Assembly: GCA_009691845.1 (NCBI GenBank)
Contig: SIAJ01000063.1
Span: forward strand, 1 to 34,721
Reading direction: 5' to 3'
Length of the DNA: 34,721 nt
Origin: Gemmataceae bacterium
Lineage (GTDB): Bacteria > Planctomycetota > Planctomycetia > Gemmatales > Gemmataceae
Of this stretch, positions 1 through 8,311 are shown piece by piece. Made by a program: the position numbers and the translations under genes. The first letter of the stretch is position 1, and each line of letters starts with the position of its first letter. The notes below the pieces were generated by a model. That model had not been told where the DNA came from. It saw only the letters and a program-made list of their open reading frames with translations, and ran no database searches.

Positions 1-2612
1 CCCTGCGGACGTATCGTACCGCGGTCGCGGCAACCGGCGAGTACACGGCATTTTTTGGTGGAACCAAGCCACTCGGCCAAGCAGCCATCGTGACGGCCAT
101 CAATCGTGTGAGCGGCATTTACGAAACCGAGTTGGCGATTCGAATGGTGTTGGTCGGCAATAATATGGATCTCGTTTACACGGACGCCGTATCAGATCCT
201 TACTCCAACGATGATGGCGGGGCGATGCTCGGTCAGAATCAGACGAACGTTGATAGCGTGATCGGTTCCGCGAACTACGACCTTGGTCATGTGTTCAGTA
301 CGGGTGTTGGCGGCGTGGCCTTCCTGGGGGTGGTCGGCGAAAATGGCTTCAAAGCTCAGGGCGTTACCGGATCGGGTTCCCCCGTAAACGATGCCTTTTA
401 CCTCGACTACGTTGCTCATGAGGTGGGACATCAATACGGCGGCAATCACACCTTCAACGGTGTAAACGGTGCCGCCGCTGGAAACGTGAACAATTCTACG
501 GCCTACGAGCCTGGCAGTGGCTCGACCATCCAAGCCTATGCCGGTATCTGTGGAGCGGACGACTTGCAGTCCAACAGCGACGCTTATTTTCACGCGATCA
601 GCCTCGATGAGATCACCAACTATACCTTCTCCGGAAATGGCGTCGGCAATACGCAGACAGCGACTGGCAACAACATACCTACGGCCAATGCCGGTGTTGA
701 CCGAACGATTCCCGCACGAACACCCTTTGCCCTGACCGGTTCCGCGACCGACGCGGATACTAGCGATGTGTTGACCTACAACTGGGAACAGTTCGATCTC
801 GGCCCTGCTCGCGCACTTGGCAGCGCCGACAATGGCCAGAGTCCTTTGTTCCGTTCGTTCACGGCGACAACCAGCCCTACCCGGACTTTCCCGAAACTTT
901 CCACTGTCTTGAGCGGCGGGTCCAGCACGTCCGAGATTCTGCCGACCGTGGCTCAAACGATGACCTTCCGGCTCACCGTGCGCGACAATCGAACCACGGG
1001 GGCTTACAATCGCGATGACATGAACATTACGGTCGTCGCTACGGGGGCCGCGTTTGCGGTAACGTCCCCAAACACGGCTGTCACTTTCGCAGGTGGTTCC
1101 ACGCAAACCGTGACGTGGAATGTCGCCGGCACGACTGCGGCTCCGATTAGTGCGGCAAACGTGGACATTTTGCTCTCGACCGACGGGGGCAACACGTTCC
1201 CCACCGTCCTGCTGGCCGCCACGCCGAATGACGGGACGCAGGCCGTCGTCATCGCAAATATCGCGACGACCCAGGCACGAATCAAGGTTCAACCGTCCAA
1301 CAACATCTTCTTCGATATCGGCAACGCGAACTTCACGATCACTGCCGTTCCCAAGACCACGAACGTCACCTCCTCCACTACCAACGGCACGTACGGGGTC
1401 GGCACGAATATCCCAATTGCGTTGACTTTCAGTGCCACTGTCAATGTCAACGTGGCTGGCGGCACGCCGAGCATCTCGCTGAATAGCGGAGGAGTCGCCA
1501 CTTACGCCAGCGGCAGCGGAACGAACACGCTCATATTCAACTACCTTGTGGCGGCGGGTCAGAACGCGGCTGATCTCGATTACACGTCGAGTTCGGCACT
1601 GGCACTCAATGGCGGAACAATCAAGGCCGTGTCGAACGGCGTTGATGTGGATCTCGCGCTTCCCGTCCCGGGTGGCGCAGGGTCGCTCGGATTCAACAAG
1701 AACATCGCCATCAATACATCGGATGTCCCGGCGATTACTTCGATCACTTCGCCACTCGCCAATGGCACCTATGGATTCGGCACGCTCATCCCCATCACAA
1801 TCGCCTTCGATCGCGCCGTCAGCGTGACCGGAGTTCCAACTCTCGCCTTGAACTCGAGCGGCAGCGCAGTCGCTTCGTACTCCAGCGGAGGCGGCGAAAG
1901 TACCTTGACCTTCAATTACACCGTCGCTTCGGGCGATACCTCCTCGGATCTGGACTACGACGCGACGAACTCGTTGGCGCTCAACGGTGGCACGATCGTC
2001 AATCAGGCCTCCGGCACGCCCGCCAGTCTCACACTGCCCTCCCCTGGAGCGGGCAACTCGCTTGGTGGTAGCAAGGATCTCGTCATCGATACGAGTGCCA
2101 CTCCCCCTGCCGTGCTGGAATACCGTGTGAAGTTTGGGAAGAAGTGGTACGACCTGTTGACCTCGTCTCGATTCGACGTGCCGTGGCGGATCAGTGGCAT
2201 TCAGGTCGTATTCAGTGAACCAATCGTGTCCGGAAAGATTCAGAGTCTCACGGGTGTCACCGCGACCAAACTGAGTGGACTGAACAGCAACACGCTGACC
2301 TGGAAGATTCGATCTCTCGCGCGAGGGGGGTTCAACACCGCACTCGTGAACTCCGGCGCGAACGCTCTCCGGAATGCAGCGGGAACAGCGATTTCGAGTT
2401 TTAGCCGGTCCTTCAATGTGCTGCTGGGGGATTTCAACGACGACCGTGTGGTGAATGGAACCGACGTGGACGCGATTCGTGCTGGCGTCGCGCAACCCTA
2501 CGACCTCCATCCCTCGGGCTACGACCTCTTCGCCGACCTCAGCGGCGATGGCCTCATCAACCTGGTCGATGTCGGCATCGCCAAAACGCGCAAGGGGACT
2601 TCGTTGCCGTAG
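1..2612 (+). CDS. Reprolysin-like (M12B-type) secreted metallopeptidase with dockerin-like C-terminus, 5' partial
   Basis: The reading frame is open from the first bases of the window (codons from position 3), so the true start lies upstream; the GTG at 90 is internal. Numbering from that GTG, residues 110-120 are HEVGHQYGGNH, the HExxHxxGxxH zinc site of metzincin peptidases, and the region after it (CGADDLQSNSDAYFHAI) is typical of bacterial reprolysin-like proteins. The expected Met-turn methionine appears to be Gln148 (STIQAYAGICG). There follow a PKD/cadherin-like domain (about 196-315), a second beta domain (318-420), two tandem related domains of about 120 residues (426-545 and 549-668), and a dockerin-type Ca-binding repeat (about 780-840, D-x-N-x-D pattern seen twice). 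The role is presumably extracellular protein cleavage, with the dockerin-like tail for attachment or assembly; the substrate is unknown. It converges on the next gene with a 49-bp gap. Confidence 0.9.
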   Translation, partial: LRTYRTAVAATGEYTAFFGGTKPLGQAAIVTAINRVSGIYETELAIRMVLVGNNMDLVYTDAVSDPYSNDDGGAMLGQNQTNVDSVIGSANYDLGHVFSTGVGGVAFLGVVGENGFKAQGVTGSGSPVNDAFYLDYVAHEVGHQYGGNHTFNGVNGAAAGNVNNSTAYEPGSGSTIQAYAGICGADDLQSNSDAYFHAISLDEITNYTFSGNGVGNTQTATGNNIPTANAGVDRTIPARTPFALTGSATDADTSDVLTYNWEQFDLGPARALGSADNGQSPLFRSFTATTSPTRTFPKLSTVLSGGSSTSEILPTVAQTMTFRLTVRDNRTTGAYNRDDMNITVVATGAAFAVTSPNTAVTFAGGSTQTVTWNVAGTTAAPISAANVDILLSTDGGNTFPTVLLAATPNDGTQAVVIANIATTQARIKVQPSNNIFFDIGNANFTITAVPKTTNVTSSTTNGTYGVGTNIPIALTFSATVNVNVAGGTPSISLNSGGVATYASGSGTNTLIFNYLVAAGQNAADLDYTSSSALALNGGTIKAVSNGVDVDLALPVPGGAGSLGFNKNIAINTSDVPAITSITSPLANGTYGFGTLIPITIAFDRAVSVTGVPTLALNSSGSAVASYSSGGGESTLTFNYTVASGDTSSDLDYDATNSLALNGGTIVNQASGTPASLTLPSPGAGNSLGGSKDLVIDTSATPPAVLEYRVKFGKKWYDLLTSSRFDVPWRISGIQVVFSEPIVSGKIQSLTGVTATKLSGLNSNTLTWKIRSLARGGFNTALVNSGANALRNAAGTAISSFSRSFNVLLGDFNDDRVVNGTDVDAIRAGVAQPYDLHPSGYDLFADLSGDGLINLVDVGIAKTRKGTSLP

Positions 2613-2661
2613 CGAAGACATGGCGAGCCAATCGGCCCTTCGTGCAGCCGACTCGAAGTTC

Positions 2662-4191
2662 TCACCAATTTGGCGTGAAGGCACCCGTGAATTGGGATGT
2701 GCCGCTGTCAAACTCGTTCAGGCCAAGACCGCCATCAATCGTGCTAAACAAATTAAGAAACGTGGCGCTGCTGGTTGCATCGCCGCCGCTGCCGACGGGG
2801 TCGAGACCGAGCAATAGCGTATCGTTCCCGGCACCAGCCAGGATCTTGACCAGCCCACTGAATGTGACCGGGCCGGGCGTCCCCGTGTTTTGTGCAATGG
2901 AGATCGTATCGTCGCCAGCTCCCATGTTGGCCGAGAAAGCACCAGCGAGTGCCGAGTTATTCTCGATTGATAATTCGTCGGCGCCGCCGAATAGTTTCAA
3001 CTTGGCGGACCTGGTCAGTGCCAGTCGATCCAGGTTGATCAGATCGTTCCCGGCTCCGGTTTGAATGGACAGGTTTCCGAGAATCGAGACCGGTCCTCCC
3101 CCATCGCCGATCGTCACCTCATTGTCGCCGTCACCCAGTTTCAGGCTCACGTTCCTGTCGGCCTGGAAGTTCGAGTTTGCATCGAATACGTCGGTAAACC
3201 AAGCACCTTTTACCGAGATATTTCCTTTCACCCTGGTCAGAGTGGCCGATTGAAACGACGTCTGAGTATAGGAAGTGCCTCTGATCGTGAGGTTTCCGTT
3301 TATCGTCGAACCAACTCCGGAAGCAGTCATCGAAGCATTCGGCGCGGTGATGGCAACATTCTTGTTGATGGTGGTGTCAGCCATCTGCAAATCCGCCTGA
3401 AAACCACCCTTGATCGAGATGCCGCGCGTGACCGTCGAAGATATCATCGTCGTGCTCAGGATATGGCCGGTCTCCCTCAACCCGCCGATCGTGCTGGCCG
3501 TGATTTCGACGAGTGCAGGGTTGCTGTTTGCCAGAGCAGTGGAAACGGTCCTGGTTACGGTCAGGTTGCTCAGGCTCACCTCATTGGGGTTGGCAACGCC
3601 GTTGCCGGCTTTGACGGTGACGGACGCAAAATCCACATTATCGAGCGTCGTCGTGCTGCCGCCGTTCAGGTAAGTGAACTTCCCGGCTCCCGTGACAGCA
3701 CTCGTGGCTCCACCCTGCACTGTCACAACGTCGCTGCCGTCTCCACCCGTGACCGTCAGGGAGGCCATCCTAAGAACACCGGACGTGTTCATCGTCAGGG
3801 TGTTGTTGCCATCGCCCAGCGCGATCATTACCGCCCCCGAAAGACTGAACGCGGCATTGCTATTGATCCAGACGGCGTCGCCTCCACCTTTCAAGTCGGC
3901 CCTGATGCTCTTCACGATGCCGACGAGCGTCCTCGGGGCACCCGCGACTTCGGTGTTGATGGACGTGTCTCCGTTGGGCGTGAGCGTGACATCGCCCGCG
4001 GTTACGAGCAACGTGACAACGTTGAACTCGTCGTCGCCGGTGATCGCAAGTACACCGGTCGGCGAAAGCGTGGCGAGTATGGTACCGGCCGGGGTGAGTC
4101 GTCCTTCAAGCGGTTCCATTGAGAGGTGAGCGTAGCGCACGAGGACACTCCACGGACACGAGTGATAGAAAAGCAAACGGGGTCGAGTCAA
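2662..4191 (-). CDS. LEPR-type planctomycete extracellular protein with Gly/Asp-rich repeats
   Basis: The N-terminus contains MEPLEGRLTPAGT, the 'LE-x-R-L-xP' motif that opens many very large or secreted planctomycete proteins of unknown function. The rest is a beta-rich, low-cysteine protein with recurrent G-D/G-N patches such as GDGNNTLTM, GGDGSDVVTV, GAGNDLINL, GAGDDTISI and GAGNDTLLL, resembling RTX-like Ca-binding or parallel beta-helix repeats. The start is uncertain. The longest frame begins at a TTG (4191), an ATG lies at 4119, and a GTG at 4140. The motif usually sits 10-40 residues from the start, which favours an upstream start over the ATG that lies inside the motif. No Shine-Dalgarno sequence is clear. 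The protein probably acts at the cell surface or outside; no enzymatic role can be read. It points away from the PSD1 operon, sharing a divergent intergenic region with it. Confidence 0.78.
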   Translation of the reverse strand: MTRPRLLFYHSCPWSVLVRYAHLSMEPLEGRLTPAGTILATLSPTGVLAITGDDEFNVVTLLVTAGDVTLTPNGDTSINTEVAGAPRTLVGIVKSIRADLKGGGDAVWINSNAAFSLSGAVMIALGDGNNTLTMNTSGVLRMASLTVTGGDGSDVVTVQGGATSAVTGAGKFTYLNGGSTTTLDNVDFASVTVKAGNGVANPNEVSLSNLTVTRTVSTALANSNPALVEITASTIGGLRETGHILSTTMISSTVTRGISIKGGFQADLQMADTTINKNVAITAPNASMTASGVGSTINGNLTIRGTSYTQTSFQSATLTRVKGNISVKGAWFTDVFDANSNFQADRNVSLKLGDGDNEVTIGDGGGPVSILGNLSIQTGAGNDLINLDRLALTRSAKLKLFGGADELSIENNSALAGAFSANMGAGDDTISIAQNTGTPGPVTFSGLVKILAGAGNDTLLLGLDPVGSGGDATSSATFLNLFSTIDGGLGLNEFDSGTSQFTGAFTPNW

Positions 4192-4500
4192 TAGATCCCA
4201 CTAACAATGTATCTCCTAAATCAGACGGTGTCGAGGAAACCCTGGAGCCAGTATCGAGTCAATGGCTGTCTTCGCTCGTCCGCACGATCTGGTTTTGGTC
4301 TGACTCGCTCGCACGTAAGTTGTGGTCCCTTCAGCGAATGACGATGCTGGCAAGTCCATGAAGAACTGGCTGCCGTTCTTGTTCTACTAGCGCATCGACA
4401 AGAGTAGTTCCTTGTGTTCAACCCGGCTTGCGAGTAAACTCCCTCAAGACTGTTCGATTGCCCCCGCCTTGCTGCTCTTTTGTTTTGGAGAATCCGCCAG
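4192..4500. other. Divergent intergenic region, no gene
   Basis: This stretch separates the start of the LEPR-type gene (minus) from the PSD1 gene (plus), so it should hold two promoters. One weak candidate for the plus strand is TTGTGT (4411-4416), a 17-base spacer and TAAACT (4434-4439). Matches to the sigma70 consensus are only 3/6 and 4/6. No convincing ORF with its own ribosome binding site is seen. Confidence 0.35.
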
Positions 4501-6975
4501 ATGCGATTCGGTTCGCGAATACAGGTCGCTGGTGGGCATCCTGTCGTGCTTGCACTCCTGGCTGCATTCATCCCTTGCGGCGTGCAGATCGCACAAGGTG
4601 ATTCGCCGGCTGCACGACCAAGCATCGTCTCTCTCAGCGTTGAACCCGCATCGGTCATTTTGCATGGCTCCAATCGGCAGCAACAATTCCTGGTGACGGG
4701 AATGACTCCCTCAGGCCAACGACTGGACATCACACGCTTTTGTGAATTTGTCAGCTCCGATACCAGAATCATTCGTGCCGCTGACGGCTTCGCTCGAGGT
4801 GCAAACAATGGCACGGCCAAGGTCCGCGTGGGTTACGGAAAGCTGTCAGCCGATGTGACAGTGAAGGTTGAAGATTTTGCCAACTACCCTGCGGTCCACT
4901 TCGCGAACGATGTGGTGCCGCTGTTCTCCAAGCATGGCTGCAATAGTGCCGGGTGCCATGGGAAGGCATCGGGTCAGAATGGTTTCCGACTTTCCGTCTT
5001 CGGTTTCGATCCCGCGGCCGATTACGAGTCGCTGGTTAAAGAAGTTCGGGGCCGCCGGGTCTTTGCCGCCTCGACTCCCAATAGTCTGCTGCTGCTGAAA
5101 GCGACAGGGCGAGTGGCTCACGGTGGCGGCCGGCGAATCGACGCAGATTCGCTTGATGCCGAGGTCATTCGTCAGTGGCTCATGCAGGGCACACCGATCG
5201 GACTTCCTGGTACGCCCACGGTTGTGAATATCCGCGTAAGCCCGAGCGAACGCGTGCTTGGCCTCAAGAGTGAGCAACAGATACTGACGACGGCTGTATA
5301 TTCCGACGGCAGCCTGCGTGACGTGACCGCCGCCGCAGGCTACTCGAGCAATGCCAGCCAGGTCGCAGAGGTCGACTCGAGAGGGCGAGTTCACATCGGA
5401 GCCATGCCGGGCGAAGCCGCGATCACTGTTCATTACATGGGGCACGTCGCCGCAGTTCGATTGCAAGTCCCACGGCCGGATGCTCCGAATCCGTATCCAA
5501 CACTGCCGATCAACAACCGGATCGACGAACTGCTCTGGACCAAGCTTCGCGCAATGGGCATCGTACCGTCGGAACTCGCGGACGACGCCACGTTCCTTCG
5601 CAGAGTGTTTCTCAATGCGATCGGCACGTTACCCACGCCCGACGAAGTCCGGGCCTTCCTCACGGATCACGCTGCCGACAAACGGAAGAAGGTGATCGAC
5701 AAGATCCTCGACCGCCCCGAATACGCGGCCTACTGGGCGATGAAATGGGCAGATATTCTGCTCGTAAACCGCGACAAGCTTGGCGACCGCGGCGCATTCG
5801 AAATGCACAGATGGCTGGTCGAGCAGATGTCCCGCAATCGCCCCTACGACGAGTGGGTGCGAGAATTGATCTCTGCAAACGGCTCGTCCCATCGCAACGG
5901 ACCAGTCAACTTCTATCGAGCATCCGCATCGACCGAAGAGGTAACTCGGGCGGTCAGCCAGGCGTTTCTCGGCGTGCGACTGGAGTGTGCCCAATGCCAT
6001 CACCATCCGTTTGAAAAATGGGAACAAGACGACTTCTATGGTTTGGCTGGTTTCTTCAACGGACTGCAGCGAAAGCGGTCCTCGGGCGGCGAAGAACTCG
6101 TGCATCACGTCGGCAGTTCGCTCACGATGAAGGTGCCTGGCACCGAACGCGTCGTCGCAACGCGGCCGCCGGCCGGTGCCAATCTTTCGCCAGAAACGAG
6201 TGGCGATCCGCGTCCCGTACTCGCGGCCTGGCTCACCAAGCCCGACAACCCTTGGTTCGCCCGTCTCGCCGTCAATCGTCTCTGGAAACACTATTTCGGC
6301 CGGGGACTCGTCGAGCCGGAAGACGATCTCCGCTCCACAAACCCAGCAACGAACGAACCGCTGCTCGACTATTTGACGCGAGCATTGATCGAAAAGCACT
6401 TCGACTTGAAAGCGACATCCCGGCTCATCCTCAACTCGCGGGCCTTTCAGCTATCGAGTGTGCCGAACTCCACGAACAAAGACGACGAGCAATTTGCATC
6501 GCACTATCGCGTGCGTCGGCTGCCCGCCGAGGTTTTGCTGGATGCGATCTGTACGGTCACGGACGTTCCCGAGTCGTTCCCCGGTCGCCCGCGCGGGACT
6601 CGTGCGATCGACCTGTGGGACAATCGGGCCCCGTCGTACTTCCTCGACATCTTCGGCCGATCCGAGCGGCTGAGCCCGTGCGAGTGCGGGCGAACTAGCG
6701 AACCGACGATGGCCCAGTGCCTACACTTACTGAACGCCCCCGAGATCGAGGAAAAGCTCGCCCACAAGTCCGGCCGCGTGGCCCGGCTGCTGGTGGCGGC
6801 GAAAACACCGGACGAGATCGCAGAGGAATTGTGCCTTGCGGCGTTGGGCCGACCTCCAGGGAATAAAGAGAAGGCTGTCGCGCGCAAGTTGTTCGCGATG
6901 GCTTCACAACGCGAGGCCGCTCAGGATTTTTTGTGGACATTGCTGAATTCGCATGACTTCTTGTTTTCACGATGA
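4501..6975 (+). CDS. PSD1 / DUF1549-DUF1553 cytochrome-like protein
   Basis: An ATG at 4501 follows GGAG at 4487-4490 with a 10-base spacing, and is preferred over an in-frame TTG at 4480. It starts with a signal peptide (hydrophobic residues about 14-30, cleavage near AQG). Order of domains: bacterial Ig-like BIG2 (about 40-126); a cytochrome-like PSCyt1 region with a CX4CH motif (C147, C152, H153); a second Ig-like domain (about 240-325); then DUF1549 and DUF1553. A second heme motif CAQCH (C496-H500) sits in the GVRLECAQCHHHPFEKW block that is characteristic of this family. These proteins are abundant in Planctomycetota and Verrucomicrobiota and always pair with a DUF1501 protein. They are secreted or periplasmic and presumed to be redox proteins acting on complex polysaccharide-derived substrates, but no reaction is proven. 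It is the first gene of a tight operon: the DUF1501 start is 9 bases after its stop. Confidence 0.93.
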   Translation: MRFGSRIQVAGGHPVVLALLAAFIPCGVQIAQGDSPAARPSIVSLSVEPASVILHGSNRQQQFLVTGMTPSGQRLDITRFCEFVSSDTRIIRAADGFARGANNGTAKVRVGYGKLSADVTVKVEDFANYPAVHFANDVVPLFSKHGCNSAGCHGKASGQNGFRLSVFGFDPAADYESLVKEVRGRRVFAASTPNSLLLLKATGRVAHGGGRRIDADSLDAEVIRQWLMQGTPIGLPGTPTVVNIRVSPSERVLGLKSEQQILTTAVYSDGSLRDVTAAAGYSSNASQVAEVDSRGRVHIGAMPGEAAITVHYMGHVAAVRLQVPRPDAPNPYPTLPINNRIDELLWTKLRAMGIVPSELADDATFLRRVFLNAIGTLPTPDEVRAFLTDHAADKRKKVIDKILDRPEYAAYWAMKWADILLVNRDKLGDRGAFEMHRWLVEQMSRNRPYDEWVRELISANGSSHRNGPVNFYRASASTEEVTRAVSQAFLGVRLECAQCHHHPFEKWEQDDFYGLAGFFNGLQRKRSSGGEELVHHVGSSLTMKVPGTERVVATRPPAGANLSPETSGDPRPVLAAWLTKPDNPWFARLAVNRLWKHYFGRGLVEPEDDLRSTNPATNEPLLDYLTRALIEKHFDLKATSRLILNSRAFQLSSVPNSTNKDDEQFASHYRVRRLPAEVLLDAICTVTDVPESFPGRPRGTRAIDLWDNRAPSYFLDIFGRSERLSPCECGRTSEPTMAQCLHLLNAPEIEEKLAHKSGRVARLLVAAKTPDEIAEELCLAALGRPPGNKEKAVARKLFAMASQREAAQDFLWTLLNSHDFLFSR

Positions 6976-6984
6976 GGGATCGAG

Positions 6985-8298
6985 ATGAGTGCGCTCTGTG
7001 ACGGCGTCGATCGGCGTGGGTTTCTGCGGCTGGGTAGCGTTGGCGGCCTGGCTCTTGGGCAGATGCTGCAGTTGCAATCTGCTCACGCATCGACACCAGT
7101 CCAGAAGAAGGACATCAACTGCATCTTCATCTTCATCCTCGGTGGGATGCCTCACCACGACATGTGGGATTACAAGGCCGACGCACCCGCCGAGATTCGT
7201 GGCGACTTCAAGCCGATCCAGACGGCGGTCCCGGGAATCGGGCTAACCGATCTGCTCCCGAACACAGCCAAGGTCACCGATCAGCTTGCGATCCTGCGTA
7301 GTTTGACGCACGGCGACTCGGATCACGGTCGCGGCTACCACATCATGATGACCGGCAACACCCCGGGTCCCGGCGACTTCAACTCGACCAAGAACAACAA
7401 CGTCCACCCGAGCATCGGCTCGATGGTTGCCCGCATGACGGACGCGGGCGCGGCGCTGCCGCCTTATTTGTCCGTGCCGTGTTTCCTTCGGAGCGGTGGG
7501 CCGGCGTTTCTTGGGCCGAGTTTTGCCCCATTCGTGATCGAATCCGACCCGGCCGCCCCCGAGTTCAGCGTACGAGACGTGGTCCTACCCGAGGGAATCG
7601 GCACCGATCGGGCGATACGCCGCCGAGACGCCGTTCGCGAGATCAATCGCCTCGAACGCGGGTTGGACGCCGGTCGCGATGTGCATGCGCTCGACACGTT
7701 TTACGAAAAAGCCTTCCGTTTGATGACTTCCCCGGCCGCGAAGGAGGCGTTCGATTTGCGTCGCGAGAAGTCGACACTTCGCGAAGGCTACGGAATGACC
7801 AGCATCGGGCAGTGCTGTCTGTTGTCGCGCCGACTCGTTGAAGCGGGCTGCCGATTCGTTAGCGTCGAGAACGGCCACTGGGACACGCATCGTGAGAACA
7901 CCAAGAGCCTTCGCGACTTGCTGGTGCCGGGTCTCGATCGCGCTCTCTCGGCGCTCATTACCGATTTGAAAGAACGTGGGCTGCTTGATTCCACGCTGGT
8001 GGTGGTCACGTCCGAGTTCGGCCGCACGCCACGGATCAACACGATGGCAGGCCGCGACCACTGGCCACAAGCGTTTTCGATCGTTATGGCCGGCGGCGGG
8101 ATCAAGGGCGGCACCGTTGTCGGAGCGACGGACAAGATCGGCGGATCCGTCACGGATCGGCCGATCACCCCCCCGGATATGACCGCGACGATTCTGCACG
8201 CTCTGGGCATCGACCCAGCGACGACTGTCCACACGGCAACCGGCCGGCCCGTCGAACTCGCGCTGGGTGGCAAGCCCGTACTCGAACTGTTTGCCTGA
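6985..8298 (+). CDS. DUF1501 domain-containing protein, Tat-exported
   Basis: A 437-residue DUF1501 protein, a family related to the sulfatase/alkaline phosphatase fold. The N-terminus has a twin-arginine motif (R10 R11 in RRGFLRLG) followed by a hydrophobic stretch ending near AHAS, so it is probably exported folded, perhaps with bound cofactor. Family signatures are GGMPHHDMWDYK, LRSLTHGDSDHGRGYHIM, the block VVTSEFGRTPRIN and GRDHWP. A GAGGGATCGAG stretch just before the ATG serves as ribosome binding site. It lies directly downstream of the PSD1 gene and upstream of the PPC protein, the standard planctomycete arrangement, and probably works with PSD1 in the same extracytoplasmic reaction. 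The biochemical role is unknown. Confidence 0.95.
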   Translation: MSALCDGVDRRGFLRLGSVGGLALGQMLQLQSAHASTPVQKKDINCIFIFILGGMPHHDMWDYKADAPAEIRGDFKPIQTAVPGIGLTDLLPNTAKVTDQLAILRSLTHGDSDHGRGYHIMMTGNTPGPGDFNSTKNNNVHPSIGSMVARMTDAGAALPPYLSVPCFLRSGGPAFLGPSFAPFVIESDPAAPEFSVRDVVLPEGIGTDRAIRRRDAVREINRLERGLDAGRDVHALDTFYEKAFRLMTSPAAKEAFDLRREKSTLREGYGMTSIGQCCLLSRRLVEAGCRFVSVENGHWDTHRENTKSLRDLLVPGLDRALSALITDLKERGLLDSTLVVVTSEFGRTPRINTMAGRDHWPQAFSIVMAGGGIKGGTVVGATDKIGGSVTDRPITPPDMTATILHALGIDPATTVHTATGRPVELALGGKPVLELFA

Positions 8299-8311
8299 AC
8301 GAGACTCTCCC

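Noticed and set aside
192..2711. Long open frame on the minus strand opposite the metallopeptidase
   Set aside because: Arg/Gly/Val-rich translation with no domain; the plus strand has a full zinc motif and dockerin pattern.
3061..4122. 353-codon plus-strand frame opposite the LEPR-type gene
   Set aside because: Composition is that of an antisense shadow; the minus strand has the LE-x-RLTPA motif and Gly/Asp repeats.
4411..4439. Sigma70-like promoter before the PSD1 gene
   Set aside because: Only half of the consensus bases match, so it is mentioned in the intergenic entry but not called as a feature.
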